From assembly GCA_020200195.1 (NCBI GenBank), contig JAIVJE010000292.1:9567-44545 (forward strand): DNA of 34,979 nt, given 5' to 3'. The notes below the pieces were generated by a model. The model was given only the letters and a program-made list of their open reading frames with translations, was not told the DNA's origin and did no database searches. Shown piece after piece: positions 19,013 to 27,130 of the stretch (within the stretch, counting starts at the first letter, position 1; every line of letters begins with the position of its first letter). This DNA is from Acidobacteriota bacterium (lineage in GTDB: Bacteria > Acidobacteriota > Vicinamibacteria > Vicinamibacterales > 2-12-FULL-66-21). The position numbers were made by a program, and so were the translations under genes.

Positions 19013-20054
19013 GGCGTGGCCCCACTGCTTCGAACAGGCCCATCCACCCGAGCTCGGCGAACTCGCTCTGATGTGCATGGAACATGAATTTCCCTGGATA
19101 CCGGAAGCGCGTCTCGATGATTGCGCGCTCTCCCTGGCACAGCATGATCGTGTCGGTTCGTTCGGACGACGTCATGGACGTGCCCGTCCGGAACACGTCG
19201 AAGAACATGCCGTGCAGATGCAGGCTGTTCACCAGATCGAACTCCGTGAGGTTGACGACGTACATCCGGACAAGCTTGCCGATCTCGACACGCACCGGCT
19301 CGTACATGAAGTGGTGCGCCACGGTATTCACAGCGTAGACCTCGTTGTCGGCGTCGAAGTTCGTGTCGAACCCGTTCATGACCATGACGAGCTCGTCGGC
19401 GGCCGGCCGTGCGTTCTTTGGATCGACAATGAAGGCGCCATACAGCCCCTTGTGGATGTGGCGCTTGAGCGGCACAGCGTGGCAGTGGTACAGGTGCAAC
19501 CCGAACGGATCGGCATCGAACTCGTACAGGAACTGGCCGCCCGGCATCACCTGGTGCTCGGGCAGAGAGCCGTCCATTTCGGGGGTGTGCCAGCCGTGAA
19601 AGTGAATCGTATGGGGGTGTGAGCCGGCGTTCACGAACGTCACACGGATCCGATCGCCTTCAGTGGCTCGAATGGTCGGACCTGGGACCTGGCCGTTGAA
19701 CGTCCAGGCCGGAAAGAACACACCCGGGGCGATCTCGATGTCGCGGTCCACTGCAATGAGCTGGTACTCGCGCAGAAGCGTGCCGTCAGGCCGTGGCGTT
19801 TCTTTGTAGTATCGAGCCCGCTCCTGCGGCGGAAGGTCGGAAAAGTTCCATGCGCGCAGAAACGTGGACGGGTTGAAGCTCTCCAGCGAGACACGGCCGA
19901 CTGGACCCATCGCATGCGCGGCGTGGGTCATTGTTCCGCTGCCAGGCCCGTCCGGCGGCGTCTGCTGGCCACCGAGCTTCCGCGTACCGAGCAGCGTCGC
20001 CCCGAGCATCGAGCCGAGCCCCGCGATCCACGTCCGCCGATTCAGCGCCAGCAT
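19002..20054 (-). CDS. Multicopper oxidase
   Basis: TIHFHGWH, GLHLYHCHAVPLKRHIHKGLYGAFIVDP, NSLHLHGMFF, KFMFHAHQSEFAELGWMGLFEA; twin-arginine-like N-terminus LNRRTWIAGLGSMLGATLL. Confidence 0.95.
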   Translation of the reverse strand: MLALNRRTWIAGLGSMLGATLLGTRKLGGQQTPPDGPGSGTMTHAAHAMGPVGRVSLESFNPSTFLRAWNFSDLPPQERARYYKETPRPDGTLLREYQLIAVDRDIEIAPGVFFPAWTFNGQVPGPTIRATEGDRIRVTFVNAGSHPHTIHFHGWHTPEMDGSLPEHQVMPGGQFLYEFDADPFGLHLYHCHAVPLKRHIHKGLYGAFIVDPKNARPAADELVMVMNGFDTNFDADNEVYAVNTVAHHFMYEPVRVEIGKLVRMYVVNLTEFDLVNSLHLHGMFFDVFRTGTSMTSSERTDTIMLCQGERAIIETRFRYPGKFMFHAHQSEFAELGWMGLFEAVGPRRDT

Positions 20055-20079
20055 TGTTTTCGAAGCCCTCAATCGTTTA

Positions 20080-20123
20080 TTTTGACTTCTCAAAATATAT
20101 AATTGTATCCTTCCAAAGTCAAA
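20080..20123. promoter_or_regulatory. Candidate operator in the divergent spacer (TTTTGA-CTTC-TCAAAA; TTTGACTT...AAGTCAAA)
   Basis: AT-rich dyads between the multicopper oxidase and DtxR-like starts, read directly. Confidence 0.5.
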
Positions 20124-21586
20124 TGCCGCCATCCCAGACGGTCGAGAACTACCTGAAGGCCATTCTGCTGGCGCAGACCGGCCTCCCCGCCCGGGACGGG
20201 CTGGTCCCGATGGGGCAGCTCGCCTCGGCGCTGGGGGTCGTACCCGGGACCGCCACGACCATGGTCAAAGCGCTCGCCGAATCCGGCCTCGTCCGGTACG
20301 AGCCGTACGCCGGCGTCCGCCTGACGCGCGCCGGCGAAAAACTTGCCGCCCTCGTTCTGCGACGGCACCGGCTGATTGAGCTTTTCCTGGTGAAGGTGAT
20401 GGGCATGAACTGGAGCGACGTCCACGACGAAGCAGAACAGCTGGAGCACGCTGTGTCTGACCGCCTGATCGACAGGATCGACGAGATGCTCGGCCGCCCG
20501 GACGTGGACCCGCACGGCGATCCCATCCCAGGTCCTGAAGGGACCGTCAACCGGCTCGATTACGACACGCTGATGACATGCCCGCTGCGGGCGCAGGTGA
20601 CGGTCAGACGCGTGAGCGATCAGGACAGCGATTTCCTGCGCTTCGTCGAACGTCACGGCCTGAAGCCCGGGGAGGAAGTGCGGGTGGAAGAGCGGGACCC
20701 GGCGGCGGACAGTGTGCGGCTGCGGAGCCGTGACGATCGGGAGTTCACGATCGGCGCGCGCGCAGCCTCGAAAGTGCTCGTCGAAACCGTGCGCGTGCTG
20801 CTGCTGTGCGGGCTACTTGGGGGCGCGGCTTCCGCCCAGACCTCCCCTCAGCCGGCCGCCGCCGAGCCGTTCCGGATCGCGGACAATTCGTTCCTCCTCG
20901 AGGAAGCCTTCAATCAGCCGCCGGGAGTGTTCCAGAACATTTTTGGTGCGATTCGAAACAACGGGACGTGGGCGGCGTCGTTCACCCAGGAGTGGCCCGT
21001 GCTGTCCCAGACTCACCAGCTGTCCTACACGCTCGGATGGACGGACCCGGGATCCTCGGGGGGCTTTGGAGACACTCTCATCAACTACCGCTATCAGGCG
21101 CTCATGGAGGGTCCCGGGCAGCCGGCGTTCTCGCCCCGAGTCAGTGTCGTGCTGCCGACGGGCGACAGGTCCAAAGGGCGGGGCGCGGGTTCGCCGGGAC
21201 TTCAGTTCAACCTGCCGTTCAGCAAGCAGGCTGGCGACGTGTACTGGCACTGGAATGCTGGACTCACCTGGCTGCCGCGCGCCGAGCGATCTGACGACGA
21301 CACCGAGCGGCTCGTCTCACCCTTCATATCCGCAAGCGGCATCATCCGTATCCGTCCGATGTTTCACCTGATGCTTGAAAGCGTGATGTTGTCGGAGAAC
21401 TCGGTGGCCGATCTAGGCACCTCGCGCGACACACTGTTCACGCTGTCGCCGGGCTTCCGCGGCGGGCGGAATCTCGGAGATCACCAGTTGATCGTCGGGC
21501 TGGCGGCGCCGATTACCTGGGGCGGCGGGGACACCGACACCGCGGCGTTCGTCTACCTGTCCTACGAGCTGCCGTTCAAGCGGTAG
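20123..21586 (+). CDS. DtxR/MntR-family regulator in one frame with a signal-peptide-bearing outer-membrane-like protein
   Basis: N-terminal VENYLKAILLAQ...VVPGTATTMVKALAESGLVRYEPYAGVRLTRAGEKLA...HRLIELFLVKVMGMNWSDVHDEAEQLEHAVSDRLIDRIDEMLG plus SH3/FeoA-like domain; from codon 223 VRVLLLCGLLGGAASAQ then a beta-rich region ending YLSYELPFKR. Confidence 0.9.
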   Translation: MPPSQTVENYLKAILLAQTGLPARDGLVPMGQLASALGVVPGTATTMVKALAESGLVRYEPYAGVRLTRAGEKLAALVLRRHRLIELFLVKVMGMNWSDVHDEAEQLEHAVSDRLIDRIDEMLGRPDVDPHGDPIPGPEGTVNRLDYDTLMTCPLRAQVTVRRVSDQDSDFLRFVERHGLKPGEEVRVEERDPAADSVRLRSRDDREFTIGARAASKVLVETVRVLLLCGLLGGAASAQTSPQPAAAEPFRIADNSFLLEEAFNQPPGVFQNIFGAIRNNGTWAASFTQEWPVLSQTHQLSYTLGWTDPGSSGGFGDTLINYRYQALMEGPGQPAFSPRVSVVLPTGDRSKGRGAGSPGLQFNLPFSKQAGDVYWHWNAGLTWLPRAERSDDDTERLVSPFISASGIIRIRPMFHLMLESVMLSENSVADLGTSRDTLFTLSPGFRGGRNLGDHQLIVGLAAPITWGGGDTDTAAFVYLSYELPFKR

Positions 21587-21612
21587 GACGGGGTGGGTCG
21601 CGGCGGCCCGTC

Positions 21613-22026
21613 TCAGACTTGCCGGGACTCGCTGTACGACGCCACCGACGACGGGGTCTCCCACACGCGCACCGCGACGATATCGACATTGAGCTCGCGG
21701 CCCTTGTCGAAAATCAGCTTGGCTATACGCTCGACGGTTGGATTGCTCTCGAGCAGATACATGGGCTCGCCAAGCCGACGCAGCGGGGCGACGAGGGGAT
21801 CATCGTGCCTGAGAATCATCTTGTGATCCAGCTCGCGGTCGATCCAGCCCTTCACGATCCGTTTGATGTCGCTGAAATCGGCGACCATGTTGCGATTGTC
21901 CAGCCGATCGGTCCGGACATCCACCTCCACCACCGCGTTGTGGCCGTGGGGATGCTTGCAGATGCCGTCGTAGTCGAGCAGACGGTGACCGTAGCAGAAC
22001 TCGATCCGCTTGGTGACTAGATACAT
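21613..22026 (-). CDS. queD: 6-pyruvoyltetrahydropterin synthase/QueD family
   Basis: FCYGHRLLDYDGICKHPHGHNAVVEV...MVADFSDIKRIVKGWIDRELDHKMIL...NPTVERIAKLIF. Confidence 0.93.
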   Translation of the reverse strand: MYLVTKRIEFCYGHRLLDYDGICKHPHGHNAVVEVDVRTDRLDNRNMVADFSDIKRIVKGWIDRELDHKMILRHDDPLVAPLRRLGEPMYLLESNPTVERIAKLIFDKGRELNVDIVAVRVWETPSSVASYSESRQV

Positions 22027-22086
22027 GGAAACGTTCCGCGACGATCGAGACGAGCGTCATAACCCGCGAAGGCCCGTGATCGAGCG

Positions 22087-22812
22087 ATGGTAGCGTTACG
22101 CTTGGAGGAGGGTCAAGGCGCGGCGGTGCTGTTCTCGGCCGGCCTCGACAGCGCCGTGCTTCTGGCGCAGGCGGCGAGACAGGGTCGCGCGCAACCGGTG
22201 TACGTGCGCGTGGGACTGGCCTGGGAAGATGAAGAGCTTGCGCTGGCCGAGCGGCTGCTGCGCTTGCCTCCCTTCCTCGACTCCACGATGGTGTTGCCGA
22301 TGGTAGTGCTCGCCATAGACATGCGGGACGTGTACCCCGCGATGCACTGGGCAATGCGCGGTGACCCACCCGGCTTCGACACGCCCGATGAGGATGTCTA
22401 TCTCGAAGGACGCAACGTCATCCTGCTCTCGAAGGCCGGGGTGTTCGCAGCCCGCGCTAAGCTGACGCGAATCCTGATCGGGACGCTCGCCGGCAACCCG
22501 TTTCCAGACGCCCGGCCACAGTTCTTCCACGCCATGGGGAACGCGCTCACACTGGGTCTGGGTGCGCCGATCACGATCGAGGCGCCCCTCTCGACAATGG
22601 GGAAGAGCGACGTGATTCGCGTGGGCCGATCGCTTGGCGTGCCGTTGGAGCTGACAATGTCCTGCATGCGGCCAAGCGGCGGCGCGCATTGCGGGCGGTG
22701 CAGCAAGTGTCGGGAACGACGCGATGGGTTCAGGGGCGCGGGAGTGCCGGACCTCACGGTGTATGAGGCGGACCGGGAAACGGGCAGCGGTTCTAGTTCG
22801 ATTTCAGCCTGA
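22087..22812 (+). CDS. queC: QueC-like 7-cyano-7-deazaguanine synthase (ATPase of PP-loop type)
   Basis: AAVLFSAGLDSAVLL (PP-loop), YLEGRNVILLSKAGVFAA, APLSTMGKSDVIRVGRSLGVPLELTMSCMRP...HCGRCSKCRERRDGF. Confidence 0.85.
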   Translation: MVALRLEEGQGAAVLFSAGLDSAVLLAQAARQGRAQPVYVRVGLAWEDEELALAERLLRLPPFLDSTMVLPMVVLAIDMRDVYPAMHWAMRGDPPGFDTPDEDVYLEGRNVILLSKAGVFAARAKLTRILIGTLAGNPFPDARPQFFHAMGNALTLGLGAPITIEAPLSTMGKSDVIRVGRSLGVPLELTMSCMRPSGGAHCGRCSKCRERRDGFRGAGVPDLTVYEADRETGSGSSSISA

Positions 22813-23683
22813 TGGATCCGTCGCCGGTACGGACGCGCAGCAGGCGGCCGCCGGCGCCAAGCCGGCCGCGCACCGTACGGCGATTGGCCTGAACACCCTC
22901 GGTCGACGCGAGCGTCAGCTCATTGGTGATCGTTCCGTCTCCGGTGTGGGCATCGATCTCCGCGGAAAAATCGGGCGGCCAGTACAGAGCGACGCCGCCG
23001 TCGCCGGTCGAGATGTCCCAGTCTTCCGCCATCGCTCCGCCGGGCTCCGCCCGGAACACAATGGAGCCGTCGCCCGTGTGCATCTTCAACCCGCTGAGCC
23101 TTCCGGAGACGTGGACGCTGCCGTCGCCGGTATCCACAGCCAGCCGACCTTCGGCCCCCTCGACGTTGATGGAACCGTCACCAGTGTTAAATTCGAGACT
23201 GCCGGAGACGTCTGACGCCCGGATGCTGCCGTCGCCTGTTCGAACCTCGAGCCTCCCTTCCACGCGTTCGATCCGGATCGAACCGTCGCCGCTGCGTGCG
23301 CGCACGTCCGCCCGCGTTGGTATCGTTACGATCAGCCTGGCGCTCGCCGACCGGCGGAAGCCGATTGAGCTGAACGTTTCGGCTCGCGGCTTCTTGACCT
23401 CCAGCTCGATCACGTTCCCGTCCTGACTGCTCTTGACCTCCAACGCGTCGATCGCTTCACGCGTCGGCCCGCGCTTTTCGATCTCGATCAGCACCTCGGC
23501 GCGGTCCCATGACTGCACTTCGATGGAACCATCGAAGGTCGTTACGCGCACGTCCGGAGTCCCTGAAACGTTGAAGCGTTTTTCGTCCCGGACTATCTGT
23601 CCCTGGGAATCGACGCTGACGACGCACGCGGTGGATAGTGCCGTCGCAAGCAGGACGGTACAGACCAAAAAGGTGGATCTCAT
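22793..23683 (-). CDS. DUF4097-type putative lipoprotein with repeated TGDGSI motif
   Basis: MRSTFLVCTVLLATALSTAC lipobox-like; repeats SGDGSI, TGDGSI, TGDGSI, TGDGSV, TGDGSI, TGDGGV, TGDGTI, TGDGSI. Confidence 0.88.
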   Translation of the reverse strand: MRSTFLVCTVLLATALSTACVVSVDSQGQIVRDEKRFNVSGTPDVRVTTFDGSIEVQSWDRAEVLIEIEKRGPTREAIDALEVKSSQDGNVIELEVKKPRAETFSSIGFRRSASARLIVTIPTRADVRARSGDGSIRIERVEGRLEVRTGDGSIRASDVSGSLEFNTGDGSINVEGAEGRLAVDTGDGSVHVSGRLSGLKMHTGDGSIVFRAEPGGAMAEDWDISTGDGGVALYWPPDFSAEIDAHTGDGTITNELTLASTEGVQANRRTVRGRLGAGGRLLRVRTGDGSIRLKSN

Positions 23684-23714
23684 ACCCGCATAGACGGCCC
23701 GGGCCGTACCGCCG

Positions 23715-23782
23715 TTCCCTCTTTTCCCTTTTCCCTTTTCCCTTTTCCCTTTTTCTATTCCTTGTCCTTTTTCCCTTTTCCC
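23715..23782. repeat. 7-bp tandem array (TTTTCCC)n
   Basis: TTTTCCC x4 at 23722-23749, then degenerate units including TTGTCC, TTTTTCCC and TTTTCCC. Confidence 0.92.
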
Positions 23783-24951
23783 GGCCACACCTGCCCGCCC
23801 GATACGTAGGTTTGAACTACGCTGAACTGACGGTCCAGAACGGTGAGATCGGCCCGGGCACCGCGCGTGATCGCCCCCAAACCCTCCAGATTCAGCGAAC
23901 GGGCCGGCGTCGTGGCGCACATTTGCGCTGCCTCGACAAGCGGGATCCCCATCGTCCCGGCGAGCCGGGCGAACACGCGGTCCATGGTCAGGACACTGCC
24001 CGCGAGCGTCCCGTCATCCAGCCTGGCGGCGTCGCCGACCGTGATCCGGCGTCCGCCTATCATCGCGCGGGCACCCTCCGGAAGGCCAGCGCCGGCCGTC
24101 CCATCCGTGATGGCCATCAGGCGCGAGGAGCGTTTCGCAGCCAACGCGATTCTGACCATCGCTGGATGCACGTGGACGCCATCGCAAATGATCTCTGCGG
24201 CCACATCGTCGTGCTCGAGCACCGCCGCCGCCAGGCCCGGTGCCCGTTGCCCAATCGGGGTCATGCGGTTGAAGAGGTGGGTCGCGTGCCGCGCGCCAGC
24301 CGCGATGCCGGCGATGCCCTGCTCGTACGTGGCGCCCGAATGACCGAGGGACACCCGGTGGCCGGCCGCGGCCAGCGAGCCGATCAGGTCGAGCGCCCCC
24401 TCCAGCTCCGGCGCGACAGTCACGATCCCGACGTCACCTCGCGCTCTGGCAATTTCCTGCAGGATCTCGTCGCCAGCGAACTCGCCGCCCGGCGAGGCGC
24501 CGCGTGGGAGTCGCAGACAGTCGAGAGGTTGGGCGCCTCTGAATTCCGGGTTGATGAAGTTGCTCTCGAGGTGGGCAGGTAAGACCCGCGCGCAGCCGGG
24601 CACTGGAGACGCGCGCGCCATTCTCACGGCCGTCAGCATCATCCGAAGCGCCGACGGGCTGCACGCGATCGATGTGGGACAGAACGAGGTAACCCCGAAC
24701 CGCGGCATGCGTTCGGCGATCACCCCGATCGCCTCGGGTCCATCCAGGGTATCCGAGCCCTCGAGGCCGTGGACGTGGACGTCGATGAATCCCGGCACTA
24801 CGACGCGGCCGGTCAGATCGACACGGACTGCGGAGTCGCCGCGGTGAGATCCGCTCACGATCTCGGCGATGCGATCGTCTTCCAGGGCGATCGTTCCGGG
24901 GCTCAGGATCTTGTCGGGCAGGACGACGTCGGCGCCTGAGAGCAGGATCAT
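23755..24951 (-). CDS. nagA: N-acetylglucosamine-6-phosphate deacetylase
   Basis: VVVPGFIDVHVHGLEGSDTLDG...HLESNFINPEFRGAQP...VSLGHSGATYEQ...HATHLFNRMTPIGQRAPGL...AITDGTAGAGLPEG. Confidence 0.96.
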   Translation of the reverse strand: MILLSGADVVLPDKILSPGTIALEDDRIAEIVSGSHRGDSAVRVDLTGRVVVPGFIDVHVHGLEGSDTLDGPEAIGVIAERMPRFGVTSFCPTSIACSPSALRMMLTAVRMARASPVPGCARVLPAHLESNFINPEFRGAQPLDCLRLPRGASPGGEFAGDEILQEIARARGDVGIVTVAPELEGALDLIGSLAAAGHRVSLGHSGATYEQGIAGIAAGARHATHLFNRMTPIGQRAPGLAAAVLEHDDVAAEIICDGVHVHPAMVRIALAAKRSSRLMAITDGTAGAGLPEGARAMIGGRRITVGDAARLDDGTLAGSVLTMDRVFARLAGTMGIPLVEAAQMCATTPARSLNLEGLGAITRGARADLTVLDRQFSVVQTYVSGGQVWPGKGKKDKE

Positions 24952-24979
24952 GCGCGTACGAGCGGCGCGCGACGCGTGG

Positions 24980-25390
24980 TCATTCGTCTATGTGCCAATG
25001 AACCTTGCGGTGTTCCAGCGGCAGCGCCGGCGCGCCGTCGCCGCGGAACAGTTCGCGATCGGCGCGCATCAGCAATTTCTGCAGCCAGCGCTCGTCCGGC
25101 GCCGACAACACGATCACGCCGGCGCCTTCCTCCGGTGGGAATCTGCGATTGTCAACGTAGTCACGATCGAGCGTGACGAGCGTTCGCGCGAGCTGCCGGG
25201 CGAGCCGATAGTGGTGAATGTCGGGCGCGCGCCGCAGGTCCTCGTGTTCGATCACGAAGAGCACATCCCAGTGCAGGCGCGTCCGCATGAACCCCACCAC
25301 GCCGCTGGGAATGTTCGCATCGGCGTAGATGCGCGGACGACCCGAGACGCGGGCGACGTACGGACCCAGTTCCGACGCGAGATTGCCCAT
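24980..25390 (-). CDS. DUF5615-like PIN-like protein
   Basis: IYADANIPSGVVGFMRTRLHWDVLFVIEHEDLRRAPDIHHYRLARQLARTLVTLDRDYVDN resembles the DUF5615/Mut7-C PIN-like pattern. Confidence 0.75.
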   Translation of the reverse strand: MGNLASELGPYVARVSGRPRIYADANIPSGVVGFMRTRLHWDVLFVIEHEDLRRAPDIHHYRLARQLARTLVTLDRDYVDNRRFPPEEGAGVIVLSAPDERWLQKLLMRADRELFRGDGAPALPLEHRKVHWHIDE

Positions 25391-26548
25391 TCAGCGGTGT
25401 CGCTCCAGGTCGGGCATGACGTCGAGAGGCTCGACTGGCGATGTGCGCGCCTCGGTCGCCTGCCGCAGCAGGTCGGCGACGAGCGCGTCGCGGCGGTGCA
25501 CGAGCTCGCGGCGAGGCCGGCGACTTCGCTCGGAACCGACGGCATACTCGCAGAACAGCGGAAATGCGATCGTGGAATCGCAGTAAGCGACAACCGTGTC
25601 CGGCAGCACTCCTGGGTTGACCTTGCCCCAGCTCACCGCCTCGGCCGGCGTGGCACCCGACAGGCCGCCCCACACGACCTGGTCTGTCGTGATCTGGATG
25701 AAGTAGTCGTTGCCGCCCTTGGGGATTCCGTAGACTTCCCACAACGTCGGCTGCCCCTGGAGGTAGAAGTTCTTCGGCGAGCCGCCGCCCAGGATCACGC
25801 ACCCATTCTGCTTCGCCGCCAGGATGATGGCGCACACCTCGTTGACGTCCTTGTTCGGATCGATCATGAACGTGCTGCCGTTCATCAACTCGTGGTACGC
25901 GATGTTCATGCCGATCGAGCTGTCGCCCGGCGACGACGTGTAGATGGGCACGCCAGCCTGCGCGGCGCGGGCGACGACGGAGTACTCCTCGCACCCGGGA
26001 TGGAGATCGAGCAAATCCTGACCGAGGCGGAAGTGGAACTCGGCGGTGGACATCGGGCCGGCCAGTTGCGCGCGCACGAGAAAGTCCCGGATGTACGTGT
26101 CGGTCTCGAGGAGCACCGTCGACGGAAACAACACGTCGTAGATGCGGATAATCCCATGCTCGTACAGGTCGACATCGTTCAGGAACGGCGAGCCGCGATG
26201 AAGTGTGAAATTCAGCGCGTAATGCAGGTCGTGGTACAGGTTCGCGCCCGTGCTGATCACGAAGTCGATCAGACCGCGCTCCATCAGCTCGATCACGCAG
26301 CCGCCGAGGCCGGCCGGTGTCAGCGCGCCCGCAATGGTCAGACCGATGGTCGTGTCGTTCTCCGCGGCAAGCATCTTGTCGGTGTAGATGTGGCACGCCT
26401 CCGACAGACGGCCGGCGTTGAACGCCTGGAACCCGCCGTCAATGAGGTGCCGCACATCGGCGCTGCCGCGCGGCCGGTAGTAGGTAATGGGCTTGCCGGT
26501 GAGGTAGTTCTTCTTGCCACCCGGGGCACCGGGCGCTCGGTGGGGCAC
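25391..26548 (-). CDS. Deoxyhypusine synthase-like protein
   Basis: DKMLAAENDTTIGLTIAGALTPAGLGGCVIELMERGLIDFVISTGANLYHDLHYAL...SSPGDSSIGMNIAYHELMNG...ILGGGSPKNFYLQGQPTL...DYFIQITTDQVVWGGLSGATPAEAVSWGKVNP. GTG start at 26548. Confidence 0.93.
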   Translation of the reverse strand: MPHRAPGAPGGKKNYLTGKPITYYRPRGSADVRHLIDGGFQAFNAGRLSEACHIYTDKMLAAENDTTIGLTIAGALTPAGLGGCVIELMERGLIDFVISTGANLYHDLHYALNFTLHRGSPFLNDVDLYEHGIIRIYDVLFPSTVLLETDTYIRDFLVRAQLAGPMSTAEFHFRLGQDLLDLHPGCEEYSVVARAAQAGVPIYTSSPGDSSIGMNIAYHELMNGSTFMIDPNKDVNEVCAIILAAKQNGCVILGGGSPKNFYLQGQPTLWEVYGIPKGGNDYFIQITTDQVVWGGLSGATPAEAVSWGKVNPGVLPDTVVAYCDSTIAFPLFCEYAVGSERSRRPRRELVHRRDALVADLLRQATEARTSPVEPLDVMPDLERHR

Positions 26549-26704
26549 TGAGCAACCTCCAATTCGCGGTCGTTCGATTAGCTTAGCATCACTGACCTGC
26601 AGGAACGCGGCGTATTGGCCGAAAACCCTTGACAGCGGGCGTATTCGGAGCCAACGTACCACGCTTTCGCGACGACAGCATGAGCATGTTTCCGGAGTGG
26701 CGAC

Positions 26705-27130
26705 GTGGAACCAGGCACTGGCATGGATACGATGTGGCTGGCCGCGCTGGCCGCCGGCGCGCTGGTGTTCATCGCCGTCCTGTTCTTCTGGTTCAAGGGG
26801 CGGAAGATGCCGGGGGCGCACGTATTTCGGGCCAGTCGGCTGAGTCGCGGCAACCTGCTGTTGCCGGCGCAAATGGGAGTCAGGCCGACGAGCGTCGTGC
26901 ACTACAAACCGGAAGTCGCAGGCGGGCGCGAACATTCCATGCACATCGCACACGTCGCCTCGGTGCTGATCGATCGCAATCTCTTCTTCTCGGACGTGCT
27001 GATCGAAAGCTCCGGCGGGACCAGCCCCGTGCGCTGCCACGGCCACCGCAAGGCTGACGCCGTCGAGATGAAGCGACTCATCGAGCAATATCAGTCGGAG
27101 TATTATCGCGGACAGCATCATGGGCAGTAA
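26705..27130 (+). CDS. Small single-TM hypothetical protein
   Basis: N-terminal hydrophobic segment MWLAALAAGALVFIAVLFFWFKGRK; 11-bp overlap with the next gene. Confidence 0.6.
   Translation: MEPGTGMDTMWLAALAAGALVFIAVLFFWFKGRKMPGAHVFRASRLSRGNLLLPAQMGVRPTSVVHYKPEVAGGREHSMHIAHVASVLIDRNLFFSDVLIESSGGTSPVRCHGHRKADAVEMKRLIEQYQSEYYRGQHHGQ

Noticed and set aside
21613-22812. DNA-modification (dpd-like) or defence system around queD/queC
   Set aside because: Only queD and queC-like genes are present, with no transferase, helicase or nuclease partners; ordinary queuosine precursor synthesis is sufficient.
22923-23426. Plus-strand ORF with repeated PSPV motifs
   Set aside because: Antisense shadow of the TGDGSI-repeat DUF4097 gene; the minus-strand protein has a signal peptide and a recognised family pattern.
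23715-23782. CRISPR-like array
   Set aside because: Units are contiguous 7-mers with no spacers and no cas genes.
24980-25390. Classical type II toxin-antitoxin module
   Set aside because: No small antitoxin ORF adjacent; the partner is a DHS-like enzyme, so TA assignment is unsupported.
26629-26660. Sigma-70 promoter (TTGACA near 26629)
   Set aside because: A good -35 hexamer but no convincing -10 at proper spacing.
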